IMG/VR virus record: IMGVR_UViG_3300035698_003393
Location: 1-48,713 of that record
DNA length: 48,713 nucleotides
Source: a virus
Strand: one strand, 5' to 3'
The position numbers were made by a program, and so were the translations under genes. The notes under the pieces were generated by a model. That model worked only from the letters and a program-made list of their open reading frames with translations. It was not told the origin of the DNA and ran no database searches. This document shows positions 1 through 6,861 of the stretch, piece after piece. Each line of letters opens with the position of its first letter. Position 1 is the stretch's first letter.

Positions 1-127
1 CCAGCCTGACGAACAAAGCTCTTGCGGGGTTGTGAACCAAGTCTGCTCTGGTTATTTCGTCACGATAGAATGGAGTATCGTCACCACCCCCATCCTCATT
101 GGTAAAGTGGGCTGTTCTGAATGGAAA
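1..127. repeat. 127-bp exact terminal direct repeat (contig join)
   Basis: Bases 1-127 are identical to 48587-48713. A reading frame on the minus strand (start 178, stop 48474-48476) continues in frame through this join. The simplest reading is a circular assembly whose ends overlap by one k-mer of 127. A true 127-bp terminal redundancy cannot be excluded from sequence alone, but the exact value 127 is a common assembler k. Confidence 0.93.
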
Positions 128-178
128 ACCCAATTCCTTTTCCAATACTTTTATGTCACCCTTTGTTGGTAACGGCAT
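1..178 (-). CDS. Hypothetical protein, N-terminal part (gene crosses the contig join)
   Basis: The gene starts at ATG 176-178, preceded on the minus strand by AGGAAAGGATATAGACA, and begins MPLPTKGDIKVLEKELGF. It leaves the window at base 1 and continues at 48586, ending at 48474. The joined protein is 96 residues. The middle part is acidic and glycine-rich (EDGGGDD) and the C-terminal half is basic. I do not recognise a family. Its start overlaps the end of the next upstream gene (156-323). It is useful mainly as proof that the contig is circular. Confidence 0.75.
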   Translation of the reverse strand, partial: MPLPTKGDIKVLEKELGFPFRTAHFTNEDGGGDDTPFYRDEITRADLVHNPARALFVRL

Positions 179-323
179 TGTCTATATCCTTTCCTGTACA
201 GTAAACAGGGCACGCATCAGGTTCATGATCCCAATAGTCTTTAACTTCAGCATTCTCACAGTGTATCACTGAAGTGAAGCCATCTCCCACAAGCGTCCAT
301 CCACAAATAGGGCACGTACCCAT
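156..323 (-). CDS. Small cysteine-rich (zinc-ribbon-like) protein
   Basis: A 55-residue protein starting MGTCPICGWTLVGDG. It has CPIC near the N-terminus and later single cysteines (HCEN, ACPVYC) that could complete a zinc site. The start codon overlaps the stop of the upstream gene as TAATG, behind GGAGGTAAATA, so the two are probably translationally coupled. Role unknown. Such short zinc-ribbon proteins are common in phage early regions, and this genome has several. Confidence 0.7.
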   Translation of the reverse strand: MGTCPICGWTLVGDGFTSVIHCENAEVKDYWDHEPDACPVYCTGKDIDNAVTNKG

Positions 324-526
324 TATTTACCTCCAAATAGTACTTTCTGTTGTTGTTTAGTTAGTTCAGTGGTGGTGACATACTGAAACATTATACGCCT
401 GACTCTCATGTAGATCCCGGCGAATCTAGTTAACACAGTGTCATCATCATACTTATCATACACCCTCAGCACCCGTGTGTTGCCGCTAGCGAACACGACT
501 TTAATTTTCTCAGTCGGTACAGACAT
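323..526 (-). CDS. Hypothetical basic protein
   Basis: A 67-residue protein beginning MSVPTEKIKVVFAS, rich in Arg, Lys, Val and Thr, ending KQQQKVLFGGK. I chose the ATG at 526 because GGGTGG lies a few bases upstream; a longer in-frame start at 535 lacks such a site. It overlaps the end of the preceding gene (510-971) by 17 bases and is coupled by TAATG to the next. No recognised domain. It belongs to a tightly packed run of leftward genes. Confidence 0.65.
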   Translation of the reverse strand: MSVPTEKIKVVFASGNTRVLRVYDKYDDDTVLTRFAGIYMRVRRIMFQYVTTTELTKQQQKVLFGGK

Positions 527-971
527 ACGAACCACCCAGTGTACCTTTCTTCTGGATGACAGCTATCCGATACATAACGAATCGCAGTCGTTTATCATCT
601 ATAAACTTTCCGAAGTCCATGACCTTGTAGTTGGCCTCATCCTTTGCATCGGCACAGTAAATGATCTGATCCAGTCGCGTTTCTTTGAAACGTTTCTGTG
701 CTTTAGCCCATGCCTTACCTAGTGGTGACGTTTTCCAGTCCACCATAGTCATCCCAAGCTTCTGGCCTGGAAAGTGGTGCGGCGGGCCACCAGGGAGCTG
801 TTTTAGTTTAACTGCACCCCGGTCTTTCTTTTTAAAGGTAGCCTTACCAAGGGTAGGCGGGCCAGGTCGGCATACACGTGGCTTGCTAAGTATCAATGGT
901 ATGCCGAGCTTTGGTGGTCCCCCTAGCTTGGGGGGGCCTGGTCTTTTAACAGTAAGTTTCGGAGGTCCCAT
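510..971 (-). CDS. Proline-rich GPP-repeat protein
   Basis: A 153-residue protein. The first roughly 75 residues hold five GPP tripeptides, mostly as GPPKLG or GPPTLGK, in a basic Pro/Gly/Lys/Leu background. The rest looks folded (WKTSPLGKAWAKAQKRF, then a Lys/Asp-rich region). The start has a good ribosome site (GAAAGGAGTAAA-ATG) and lies 49 bases inside the upstream gene. I do not recognise the folded part. The same GPP motif occurs once in several replication proteins of this phage, so this may be a multivalent binding partner or a competitor for a common target; that is inference. Confidence 0.75.
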   Translation of the reverse strand: MGPPKLTVKRPGPPKLGGPPKLGIPLILSKPRVCRPGPPTLGKATFKKKDRGAVKLKQLPGGPPHHFPGQKLGMTMVDWKTSPLGKAWAKAQKRFKETRLDQIIYCADAKDEANYKVMDFGKFIDDKRLRFVMYRIAVIQKKGTLGGSYVCTD

Positions 972-1267
972 TTTACTCCTTTCATATGTTCTTCAAGTTC
1001 ATTGTTTTGCCTCACATGATCATAACAGCACATGGCTTTAGCATACATGAATGCTTTCCACAGCAGATCTAACTGTACCAATGTCACACCAATATAGGTA
1101 CGCCCATTTGGTGATTTCATATGTACCAGTTTCGGTGCTGAGGATCTCTTCTCATCCAATATATCAGTAAGCTTCTCCATCATTGGGCTGTTATTGACCA
1201 GGTCCTGCACACAGGAATTTTTATAATGCATGGCCTGTACATGAAATTTACCGCCACCCTTTGGCAT
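923..1267 (-). CDS. Hypothetical protein
   Basis: A 114-residue protein beginning MPKGGGKFHVQAMHYKN and ending LLLKDQAPPS, with mixed alpha/beta character and no recognisable domain. An AGGGGGTGACAC-ATG start gives a clear ribosome site. It is preceded by the RecG-like helicase gene (stop at 1278) and its end overlaps the start of the GPP-repeat gene. Position suggests a role alongside the helicase, but nothing in the sequence shows it. Confidence 0.7.
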   Translation of the reverse strand: MPKGGGKFHVQAMHYKNSCVQDLVNNSPMMEKLTDILDEKRSSAPKLVHMKSPNGRTYIGVTLVQLDLLWKAFMYAKAMCCYDHVRQNNELEEHMKGVKWDLRNLLLKDQAPPS

Positions 1268-1277
1268 GTGTCACCCC

Positions 1278-3257
1278 CTAATTTGCAAAAAAGTTATCAG
1301 TGTCAGTTATCTTGGCAGTAAACCAAGAGTTTAGCATGAGGTGCCCGATCTTTTTTAATCCAGGGTCACGCCTCAGTAGTGTCTCTGCCCTGCCTTTCAT
1401 TTCGACTAGCAAACTGTAGTCGCTAATAATATCAGCATACTCCAGGTCGGGTATACCATGTTGTTCGGTTCCGAATATAGCACCGGGTCCACGCAATTTC
1501 AGATCAAGTTGTGCAATCTCTTCACCACAATCACAAGCACAGAACTGTTTTAGCCTGTCCCAGGCCCCATCTGAAACATCCTCCTCACAGGTATACAGTA
1601 GGCAGTATCCTTTATGTCCAGATCTGCCCACCCTACCACGTAGCTGATGTAACTGAGCCAGTCCGAATCTGTCGGGATCAGTGACTACCATAAGCGTAGC
1701 ATTCTCAACATGTAACCCTACTTCAATCACAGTAGTACAGCACAGCACATCAATTCTACCGCTTTTAAAATCATCCAGCGTATCCTCACAACGTCCCTTG
1801 GTCATTTGTCCATGAGCAATACAAGTACACCAGGGATTAGCTAGGGAGTTGAGATACTCAGACCATTTCTCCAAATCCTCCACGTTACTGCACACTATGT
1901 ATACCTGTTCACCCCGGTTCACGGTCTCTCGTATCTCGTACTCTACCGAAGCTAATTCATCAGTCGTCCAGGTCTCACGGTCTGGCTCCACCCATGGCTC
2001 CAGCCTGCTGTGATCCATATCACCCAAAGCACTAACCAACAGCGTCCTGGGTATCGGTGTGGCTGTCATCGTCAACACATGGGGACTATGTCCTGCTATA
2101 CGCCTCTGATTCATGCCGAACTTATGCTGCTCATCGAACACAATCAGCCTTAGATCTTTATACCCCAAGTCAGCGAACTGTACAGCTGTGGTCCCCACTA
2201 TGTACTGAATCTTTCCAGTGGCAATGCAGTGTAATGTGCTGGCTGATGGCTTACTGCTACCAGCTATCAGTACGACTTTATCAGTACCAACGAGGTCAAC
2301 CAGTGCACCGTACTGCTGTAGTGCCAGCACTGCGGTAGGCAGTATCATCACTGATTGACCACCGTTGCTCATCGCTGCCAACTGCATGGCGTAAAATGCC
2401 ACTGCCGTCTTACCTGATCCCACATCACCTACTACTAGCCGATTCATCGGTGTACGATTCCCCATATCCTCACGTATATTAGCCATGGCATCACTTTGTG
2501 AATCTGTCAACCCGAAGCCAAACTTCTGTTTAATCATGAGTTGGTCGATGAATGGTATGCAGCATTCCTTAGCATCATGACGCACTGTGTTATTCTGCCT
2601 ACGCTTAGCAATAGCCAGCTGCCACAGTAACAGCTCTTTCATCTTGAAATGCTTTAGTGCCAGCTTCAGTTGCTCCCTGTCATGTGGAAAGTGTAATATC
2701 TCCAACATACTCTGTTCGAAACCTATCGCAAATTCAGCTGGTACAATGTCCGCTACCGTCACTTCATTAAGACACTTACGAATGATGGCTTTTATTGTGG
2801 TGCTTGGCATGCCCTTACTTGCAGGGTACACGCTACCAGCAACCTCAGACAGGTCATCATTCACACCGTACAGACTGGGGTTAACCATCTGCCGCGATCC
2901 CCTGTACGTTGACACCTTGCCGTATACATACATGCCACCACATGGAACCCCACCAAATCTGTTAAAGAACGTGATTCGTATGGTCTTGTGTCCCCCACTG
3001 GTTAACCTGCATGTAATTCGTTTCTGTCCATTCGTATGAACATACTCCACGTCAGATAGCACCCCACGGAATAGGTACATGGTCTTGTCATCAGCCCTGG
3101 CGTCATCCATGGCAGTGACATTTGGTACGAATTCCCAGTCACGTGGCTTGTAATACACAGCGTCACGCACTGTTTCTATACCCAGCTTGGCAAGCAGCTT
3201 GACCTTCTTGGGTCCAACGCCCTTCACGAAGCGGATACTGTCGTTTAGCTTAATCAT
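1278..3257 (-). CDS. recG: RecG-like ATP-dependent DNA helicase
   Basis: A 659-residue superfamily 2 helicase with the whole RecG architecture. A helix-hairpin-helix-like start (KGVGPKKVKLLAKLG) and a wedge/OB region (about 45-150) are followed by motor domain 1 with Walker A GDVGSGKT (about 277-284), DEQHKFG (about 375-381) and TATPIPRTL. Motor domain 2 ends in QLHQLRGRVGRSG and is followed by a RecG-type C-terminal segment. RecG reverses stalled forks and branch-migrates junctions, and length is close to cellular RecG (about 690). I start at the second methionine (MIKLNDS) because AGAGGTG lies upstream; a GTG six codons earlier is possible. Likely acts in fork restart or recombination-dependent replication with the Sak4-like ATPase and nucleases. 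Confidence 0.92.
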   Translation of the reverse strand: MIKLNDSIRFVKGVGPKKVKLLAKLGIETVRDAVYYKPRDWEFVPNVTAMDDARADDKTMYLFRGVLSDVEYVHTNGQKRITCRLTSGGHKTIRITFFNRFGGVPCGGMYVYGKVSTYRGSRQMVNPSLYGVNDDLSEVAGSVYPASKGMPSTTIKAIIRKCLNEVTVADIVPAEFAIGFEQSMLEILHFPHDREQLKLALKHFKMKELLLWQLAIAKRRQNNTVRHDAKECCIPFIDQLMIKQKFGFGLTDSQSDAMANIREDMGNRTPMNRLVVGDVGSGKTAVAFYAMQLAAMSNGGQSVMILPTAVLALQQYGALVDLVGTDKVVLIAGSSKPSASTLHCIATGKIQYIVGTTAVQFADLGYKDLRLIVFDEQHKFGMNQRRIAGHSPHVLTMTATPIPRTLLVSALGDMDHSRLEPWVEPDRETWTTDELASVEYEIRETVNRGEQVYIVCSNVEDLEKWSEYLNSLANPWCTCIAHGQMTKGRCEDTLDDFKSGRIDVLCCTTVIEVGLHVENATLMVVTDPDRFGLAQLHQLRGRVGRSGHKGYCLLYTCEEDVSDGAWDRLKQFCACDCGEEIAQLDLKLRGPGAIFGTEQHGIPDLEYADIISDYSLLVEMKGRAETLLRRDPGLKKIGHLMLNSWFTAKITDTDNFFAN

Positions 3258-3408
3258 GATCTTGGCACCTCTCACATAAGTTGCGATACCACCTAGTGTG
3301 TTTGACTAACTCAGAAGGTCGAAGCCTACACTGGCAATTCGAACACCTGGGCATCACATCTTTCTTCTTGGTCCTGTCTATCCAGGCCCACAATTTTAAC
3401 TCACACAT
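3250..3408 (-). CDS. Small zinc-ribbon protein
   Basis: A 52-residue protein beginning MCELKLWAWIDRTKKK. It carries a CSNCQCR...LCERCQDHD pattern, that is two CxxC pairs about 20 residues apart, the usual form of a zinc ribbon. Preceded by AGGAGGTATTAT-ATG, and by a perfect 8-bp hairpin just upstream (3426-3454). Its end overlaps the RecG start by eight bases, so the two are probably coupled. The fold is predicted from the cysteines alone. Confidence 0.75.
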   Translation of the reverse strand: MCELKLWAWIDRTKKKDVMPRCSNCQCRLRPSELVKHTRWYRNLCERCQDHD

Positions 3409-3425
3409 ATAATACCTCCTAATGG

Positions 3426-3454
3426 GGGGCTGTACCAGAATATAGCACAGCCCC
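3426..3454 (-). other. Hairpin upstream of ribosome site
   Basis: GGGGCTGT (3426-3433) and ACAGCCCC (3447-3454) form a perfect 8-bp stem with a 13-nt loop. No T-run follows on the minus strand, so it is unlikely to be a simple terminator. It sits 10-20 bases before the AGGAGG of the zinc-ribbon gene and could be a processing or translation-control hairpin. Confidence 0.55.
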
Positions 3455-3468
3455 ACGTTATGAAAGGA

Positions 3469-3681
3469 TTATTTGATCTTCTTGATACGGTGACACTCCA
3501 GTGTCAGTCCAGTCTCACCTGTTGTCACTTTGTAGGGCAGTGCCTTACGAGACGTTGATGGATGATGCACCACCATAGGTTCGTGACCTTCCCCTTTGGG
3601 GTAGGCACTACTTTCGGTGAACTCCTCATACGTCTGTGTTCCACGCTTGATGGGTTCGGATGTCTTTTTATTCGTGGGCAT
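3469..3681 (-). CDS. Hypothetical protein
   Basis: A 70-residue protein (MPTNKKTSEPIKRGTQTY...) that is polar and basic, ending in HRIKKIK. The start follows GGGGGGTTGCATTGAT, a ribosome site similar to that of the next gene upstream. It lies one base from the upstream gene (stop at 3683). No domain recognised. Confidence 0.6.
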   Translation of the reverse strand: MPTNKKTSEPIKRGTQTYEEFTESSAYPKGEGHEPMVVHHPSTSRKALPYKVTTGETGLTLECHRIKKIK

Positions 3682-3682
3682 A

Positions 3683-3931
3683 TCAATGCAACCCCCCTAT
3701 ATATTTTCCTGGATTGTTAGCATACAACTTACGTACTGCGGTACGACAGTCTGATCGTGTGTTGAACCAAGTATCGTCACCACTTTGTGCTATGTAACCT
3801 GATGCGGTTACAAACGTATGACCCTCCTTAGGTCTTACCACCGGAAGGCGTACGAACCAAGTACGTCCGTCTGGCCGTAGCCGTTTATCCCAATGGTGCG
3901 TTGACAGCACAATCTTTTTAGCCTTGGGCAT
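3683..3931 (-). CDS. Hypothetical protein
   Basis: An 82-residue protein beginning MPKAKKIVLSTHHWDK. I chose this start because GAGGGGGACAATTGAT precedes it and the upstream stop (3933-3935) lies just before it. The protein has the look of a small beta-rich domain with conserved-looking aromatic residues (TWFVRLPVVRP, TWFNTRSDC). No family recognised. Confidence 0.6.
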   Translation of the reverse strand: MPKAKKIVLSTHHWDKRLRPDGRTWFVRLPVVRPKEGHTFVTASGYIAQSGDDTWFNTRSDCRTAVRKLYANNPGKYIGGLH

Positions 3932-3932
3932 A

Positions 3933-4064
3933 TCAATTGTCCCCCTCTTCTTTTTCCATCTCCTCCAGGTATTCCCCATAGGTCATACCATTCTGATTCT
4001 TGGCTGTCGGTGTACCATCTACCAACTCTGCTACGCTGTCATCATGATCCACTTTGTTACGCAT
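3933..4064 (-). CDS. Small acidic protein
   Basis: A 43-residue, strongly acidic protein (MRNKVDHDDSVAELVDGT... ending EEMEKEEGDN). It starts behind AAAGGTATGCAGT and stops two bases before the ATG of the next gene, so coupling is likely. It is the first gene after the promoter at 4111-4139. Small acidic early proteins of phages sometimes act as DNA mimics or inhibitors; nothing here shows that specifically. Confidence 0.6.
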   Translation of the reverse strand: MRNKVDHDDSVAELVDGTPTAKNQNGMTYGEYLEEMEKEEGDN

Positions 4065-4110
4065 ACTGCATACCTTTCAAAAAGAAACTTTCGATTTTCG
4101 CTACTTATAA

Positions 4111-4139
4111 AGTATACAACACATTTTTCAGCTTGCAAA
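4111..4139 (-). promoter_or_regulatory. Leftward sigma70-type promoter with palindromic operator
   Basis: On the minus strand TTGCAA (4134-4139) is followed after exactly 17 bp by TATACT (4111-4116). The -35 box lies inside the inverted repeat GCAAAT-taatt-ATTTGC (4135-4151), which would suit a regulator binding site. The surrounding A/T-rich stretch 4065-4168 has no gene. The promoter would drive 4064 and everything to its left. Confidence 0.65.
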
Positions 4140-4168
4140 TTAATTATTTGCATTTTGTGAAAATAGCA

Positions 4169-4297
4169 TTATAGGACGCTAATTGCCTCCACGTCTCTTA
4201 TGTCAAACCAGGTAAATACGCATCCAGTATCCAGTAATATCTGGTCATCCATCATACAAACTATCGGGAATACTTCACGTGTTGCTAGTCTAGCCAT
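4169..4297 (-). CDS. Small hypothetical protein
   Basis: A 42-residue protein (MARLATREVFPIVCMMDD...) with two cysteines and an acidic C-terminal half. The start follows AAGAGGTAGTA, the GAGG coming from the last codons of the upstream membrane-protein gene. It is the last gene before the internal promoter at 4111-4139. No family recognised. Confidence 0.55.
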   Translation of the reverse strand: MARLATREVFPIVCMMDDQILLDTGCVFTWFDIRDVEAISVL

Positions 4298-4299
4298 TA

Positions 4300-4458
4300 C
4301 TACCTCTTGAAAATAAAGCCTTTACGTCTACGTCTACGTAGTATCAGGACGTCGGCAGCCACTACCACAAGGTAGAAGCCGATAATCCCTAGGACTACTA
4401 CAATTGCACTCATCAAGATAAACAAAGTACAGATTACGGCACTTAATCCTGGACTCAT
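4300..4458 (-). CDS. Small inner-membrane protein
   Basis: A 52-residue protein with one or two hydrophobic segments (about residues 5-37, ICTLFILMSAIVVVLGII then FYLVVVAADVLI) followed by a very basic tail RRRRRKGFIFKR. By the positive-inside rule the tail should be cytoplasmic. Its ATG overlaps the TGA of the upstream gene (ATGA) and has GGAGGTAGAAAA in front. Possible roles include a superinfection-exclusion or holin-like peptide, but no family is recognisable. Confidence 0.65.
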   Translation of the reverse strand: MSPGLSAVICTLFILMSAIVVVLGIIGFYLVVVAADVLILRRRRRKGFIFKR

Positions 4459-4664
4459 TTTTCTACCTCCTCTATATTGACGTCTACCACTTCACAGAAT
4501 GGCTTATGTTGATTCCCGAACTCTGCCTCAGTCCCAGAGGTGAAATCCCATGCAATATGAAACCAGGACCTGACTACCTTACGTGACTTGGTTCTAAGAT
4601 AAACATGGTCATCCATCTTAAAGAATGTCCCTGGATGTATGTCCTGTACCTTCTTTAGCATCAT
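4455..4664 (-). CDS. Hypothetical protein
   Basis: A 69-residue protein starting MMLKKVQDIHPGTFFKMDDHVYLRT, a short beta-rich domain with an acidic tail (VNIEEVEK). Its ATG overlaps the TGA of the upstream gene (ATGA), with GGGAGGA just ahead, and its own TGA overlaps the next ATG, so three genes form a coupled chain. Function unknown. Confidence 0.6.
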   Translation of the reverse strand: MMLKKVQDIHPGTFFKMDDHVYLRTKSRKVVRSWFHIAWDFTSGTEAEFGNQHKPFCEVVDVNIEEVEK

Positions 4665-5242
4665 TCCTCCCATAACATAGGCTGGTTGATTTCATTCATG
4701 GCACCAACAAAGGATGTGGGTTTCTTACCCCATGCCATCCGTATTATATGCCATACAACAGCTTGATACTCGCATGGTGCCAGACCGTACTGTTTTGCTT
4801 CCCGTATAATCTTCTTCTCCAGATTAACATATACCTTTGCAGTTAACTTCTTATGCTCCACACCGTAAGCTCTACAGATCCACACATCCACTGTCACCAC
4901 ATCCATATCCCCCCGCAAGTTTGCAGCGAAGCGACTAACCTTGGGGCCTGACAATTCTTCACGGTTTAAAGCTCTCACAATGTTCGGAATGTGAGCTGGT
5001 AAGAAGCCAGCGGAGTGCAGGAACTTTCCGTTCTCTTGCCACTGTTTGAATGCATTCTCTGCAAGTCGATAATTCTTCTTCACTGCTACCCTTGGAGAAG
5101 TTGCAGCCAATAAGTCGCAGAACAGATCTGTATTCGTACCATACACATTGAATATTGCCTTTCTCGCATCTTTGTACCATCCTGCGAATCTCCTTATTGA
5201 CAGCTTATCCACGTCTACTTTACGTCTTAAATATATTCTCAT
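4661..5242 (-). CDS. Hypothetical protein with nitrogenase/terminase-unrelated DNA-processing look
   Basis: A 193-residue mostly helical protein starting MRIYLRRKVDVDK behind AGGGGGTTTTAT. It carries a segment typical of phage proteins that act on crop-up substrates in pathways I cannot name (NEINQPMLWEE at the end, GVEHKKLTAKVYVNLEKK in the middle). The region from about residue 30 to 100 is basic and aromatic-rich. I do not recognise the family; the label should be read as hypothetical protein. It is the largest product in the 4.2-5.8 kb run. Confidence 0.6.
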   Translation of the reverse strand: MRIYLRRKVDVDKLSIRRFAGWYKDARKAIFNVYGTNTDLFCDLLAATSPRVAVKKNYRLAENAFKQWQENGKFLHSAGFLPAHIPNIVRALNREELSGPKVSRFAANLRGDMDVVTVDVWICRAYGVEHKKLTAKVYVNLEKKIIREAKQYGLAPCEYQAVVWHIIRMAWGKKPTSFVGAMNEINQPMLWEE

Positions 5243-5315
5243 ATAAAACCCCCTATGGGACACACCAGGGCTTTCAACCGCTTGATACTTGTTTCAGTGT
5301 GCCACGTAGGTTATT

Positions 5316-5525
5316 TTACATAAAGGCCATCATGAAATCAGGTTCTAGGCCAAAGAACTCTTCACAGATATCCCGTGCCCTACCAAGGTCACCCTCTTCC
5401 ACATACTCGTCGAACTGATCCTGGGCCTGTTCGATTACACGATCTGCATCTTCAGCATGCATCTCGTCACGCTCCATAAGCACACGTTTAATGTGTGCCT
5501 TGTCATATGTGTCCTCTTCTGGCAT
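5316..5525 (-). CDS. Small acidic helical protein
   Basis: A 69-residue protein starting MPEEDTYDKAHIKRVLMERDE. Almost all residues are helix formers with high Asp/Glu content, ending EFFGLEPDFMMAFM. The start at 5525 follows AGGGGGTAGT directly after the upstream stop; an earlier in-frame ATG has no ribosome site. It resembles a small helical binding protein or DNA mimic only in composition. Confidence 0.6.
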   Translation of the reverse strand: MPEEDTYDKAHIKRVLMERDEMHAEDADRVIEQAQDQFDEYVEEGDLGRARDICEEFFGLEPDFMMAFM

Positions 5526-5526
5526 A

Positions 5527-5796
5527 CTACCCCCTAAAATCGGCCTGTACATTCTCAATCACGACCATGCAGTTAGCTTGCTCATTCAAAGCACAGATCT
5601 GTTTGCACAACGTATCCACATGTCTGTTCAATGTAGGATAATCGTCCAGGATCACCTCTATTACCACAGACTTTTCTGGTTTGCCGTGCCATATCCCGTC
5701 AATCTTGTATACTGAAAAACAGTCCCAATGCTTTTGGACAAGATACTCTATTCCTTTCAAACGCTTATTCTCCGTATAGATTCGAACTCTAGTCAC
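5527..5796 (-). CDS. Hypothetical protein
   Basis: An 89-residue protein that starts at GTG (5794-5796) behind AGAAAGGGTAGGT. Sequence MTRVRIYTENKRLKGIEYL suggests a beta-alpha fold, with an amphipathic helix near the C-terminal part (ICALNEQANCMVVIENV). Its start region carries AAGTCC 10 bases before the ribosome site, the arrangement seen before most genes up to 8.7 kb. It is the left edge of the GACTT-rich interval. Confidence 0.6.
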   Translation of the reverse strand: MTRVRIYTENKRLKGIEYLVQKHWDCFSVYKIDGIWHGKPEKSVVIEVILDDYPTLNRHVDTLCKQICALNEQANCMVVIENVQADFRG

Positions 5797-5814
5797 ACCT
5801 ACCCTTTCTGGACT

Positions 5815-6108
5815 TTAGATTTCTTGAACAAAGTTAGTGCTACCGTTACTATTTCGGACTTCGATCTTAAACTTCCCACCTCCAAACGCACCCTTTGTGG
5901 AACTGAATGTTATTACTGACATTTCACTATCAAGGTCCCCATGCCCATACAGTAGGACTTGACCCTCAATTAATTTCTTACAGGCTGTGCCATCACATCC
6001 AGGGCATAGATGATCAGACCCGTGGACTTCCACCGCACAGTCTGAGACTTCTCTTGGGGGTTCCACTATTATGTGGTGTATGTTCCCCAAGTTCAGAGTT
6101 ATTCCCAT
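5815..6108 (-). CDS. Cysteine-containing hypothetical protein
   Basis: A 97-residue protein starting MGITLNLGNIHHIIVEPP. I use the ATG at 6108 because AAGAAAGGACAAAT precedes it; the longer frame (to 6162) would run through the stem-loop at 6140-6190. It contains CPGCDGTACKKL (about 36-45), a possible metal site, and a glycine-rich beta region near the end. Function unknown. Confidence 0.65.
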   Translation of the reverse strand: MGITLNLGNIHHIIVEPPREVSDCAVEVHGSDHLCPGCDGTACKKLIEGQVLLYGHGDLDSEMSVITFSSTKGAFGGGKFKIEVRNSNGSTNFVQEI

Positions 6109-6139
6109 ATTTGTCCTTTCTTGAACTAAAATATCCAGA

Positions 6140-6190
6140 GGGATACACTCGGAGCATGCCACTGTGCAGCCTTTTCATCGAGTGTATCTC
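6140..6190 (+). ncRNA. Stem-loop E0 (GACTT-associated family)
   Basis: GGGATACACTCG (6140-6151) pairs with CGAGTGTATCTC (6179-6190) over 12 bp, with one G-U pair if the + strand is read, around a 27-nt loop that can form a small GCA/TGC hairpin. A GAGACTT follows at the right edge. It sits between two leftward genes. Structure is visible; transcription is inferred. Confidence 0.55.
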
Positions 6191-6204
6191 ACTTGAGACT
6201 TCAG

Positions 6205-6219
6205 TTAGTGTTTACGCAT
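6205..6219 (-). CDS. Four-codon minigene MRKH with a perfect ribosome site
   Basis: AGGAGGTGA (minus strand, 6224-6232) is followed four bases later by ATG CGT AAA CAC TAA. The site is as strong as any in the genome, yet the frame is only four codons. It could be a minigene that traps ribosomes or tRNA, a leader peptide coupled to stem-loop E0, or the relic of a deleted gene. It lies directly after the radical SAM stop codon. Confidence 0.35.
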   Translation of the reverse strand: MRKH

Positions 6220-6230
6220 AGGGTCACCTC

Positions 6231-6737
6231 CTAATCATACCGCATAAACTCTTCCCCGTCGGGAAGCGGACAATCCTCTGGCTCCAGCCATTTCAGCTCT
6301 GTTACGGTCCAATTCGCCAGAGGTAATCGTAACCTGTAATCAATACCTTCAAACACACAGAGTTTCATTGACTTGCCAGAACAGTGTCCGTTCTGTACAA
6401 GCTCCATGAAGCATCGGCATTCTTGTACGTCTTTCTGGTCATGCAGAGTGAGTGTTATCCCGTCTATCAGTTTCATGATACACAACAGTGGATGAGCACA
6501 ATCTGCCTTTGCAGTGTACAGGTAAATCTTTACAGTGGGGTTGACTTTACGTATTATACGTACAGCCTTAATGACCTTGAGCGGGTCTAGCATTGGTTCA
6601 CCACCTGTAAGACTTATTGCATGATAGCCAGTGAAATCAGTGGCCAGTGGCAGACTTGCTAAGTCAAACACCTTATTGCAGCATTTCTCACAATTTCGGT
6701 TACATACTGGACTCATTAGTAGTCGCAGTTTATCCAT
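6231..6737 (-). CDS. Small radical SAM protein
   Basis: A 168-residue protein with the radical SAM CxxxCxxC cluster motif as VCNRNCEKCC (Cys 12, 16, 19) and the SAM-binding glycine motif LTGGEPMLDP (about 44-53). Only about half of a full TIM barrel is present, similar in size to NrdG-type activases (about 155-200). Radical SAM enzymes use a 4Fe-4S cluster and SAM to make a 5'-deoxyadenosyl radical. No anaerobic ribonucleotide reductase or queuosine genes are in the genome, so the substrate is unknown. Start behind AGAAAGGATAAAT. It lies inside the GACTT-rich cassette. Confidence 0.85.
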   Translation of the reverse strand: MDKLRLLMSPVCNRNCEKCCNKVFDLASLPLATDFTGYHAISLTGGEPMLDPLKVIKAVRIIRKVNPTVKIYLYTAKADCAHPLLCIMKLIDGITLTLHDQKDVQECRCFMELVQNGHCSGKSMKLCVFEGIDYRLRLPLANWTVTELKWLEPEDCPLPDGEEFMRYD

Positions 6738-6770
6738 ATTTATCCTTTCTCGGACTTAAATTAACTTAGA

Positions 6771-6853
6771 CTTTCATGCAGGGGGACCTTAGTCCTTGGA
6801 CCCAATCCACGTAGTGTACCTGCCGTTTATGGCAAGGTCCCCTTGTATGAGAG
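6771..6853 (+). ncRNA. Stem-loop E1 (GACTT-associated family)
   Basis: CTTTCATGCAGGGGGACCTT (6771-6790) pairs with 6834-6853 over 20 bp. On the + strand 17 pairs are Watson-Crick and three are G-U; on the minus strand the three would be A-C mismatches. The 43-nt inner part can form CAC-gta-GTG and GCC-gtttat-GGC hairpins. AGACTT borders it on both sides. The outer arm is shared with E2 and E3; the inner arm differs with compensating changes. Confidence 0.7.
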
Positions 6854-6861
6854 ACTTAGCT

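Noticed and set aside
4661-5242. A specific function for the 193-residue protein
   Set aside because: I looked for nuclease, primase and methylase motifs and saw none; despite the wording of its label it should be read simply as a hypothetical protein.
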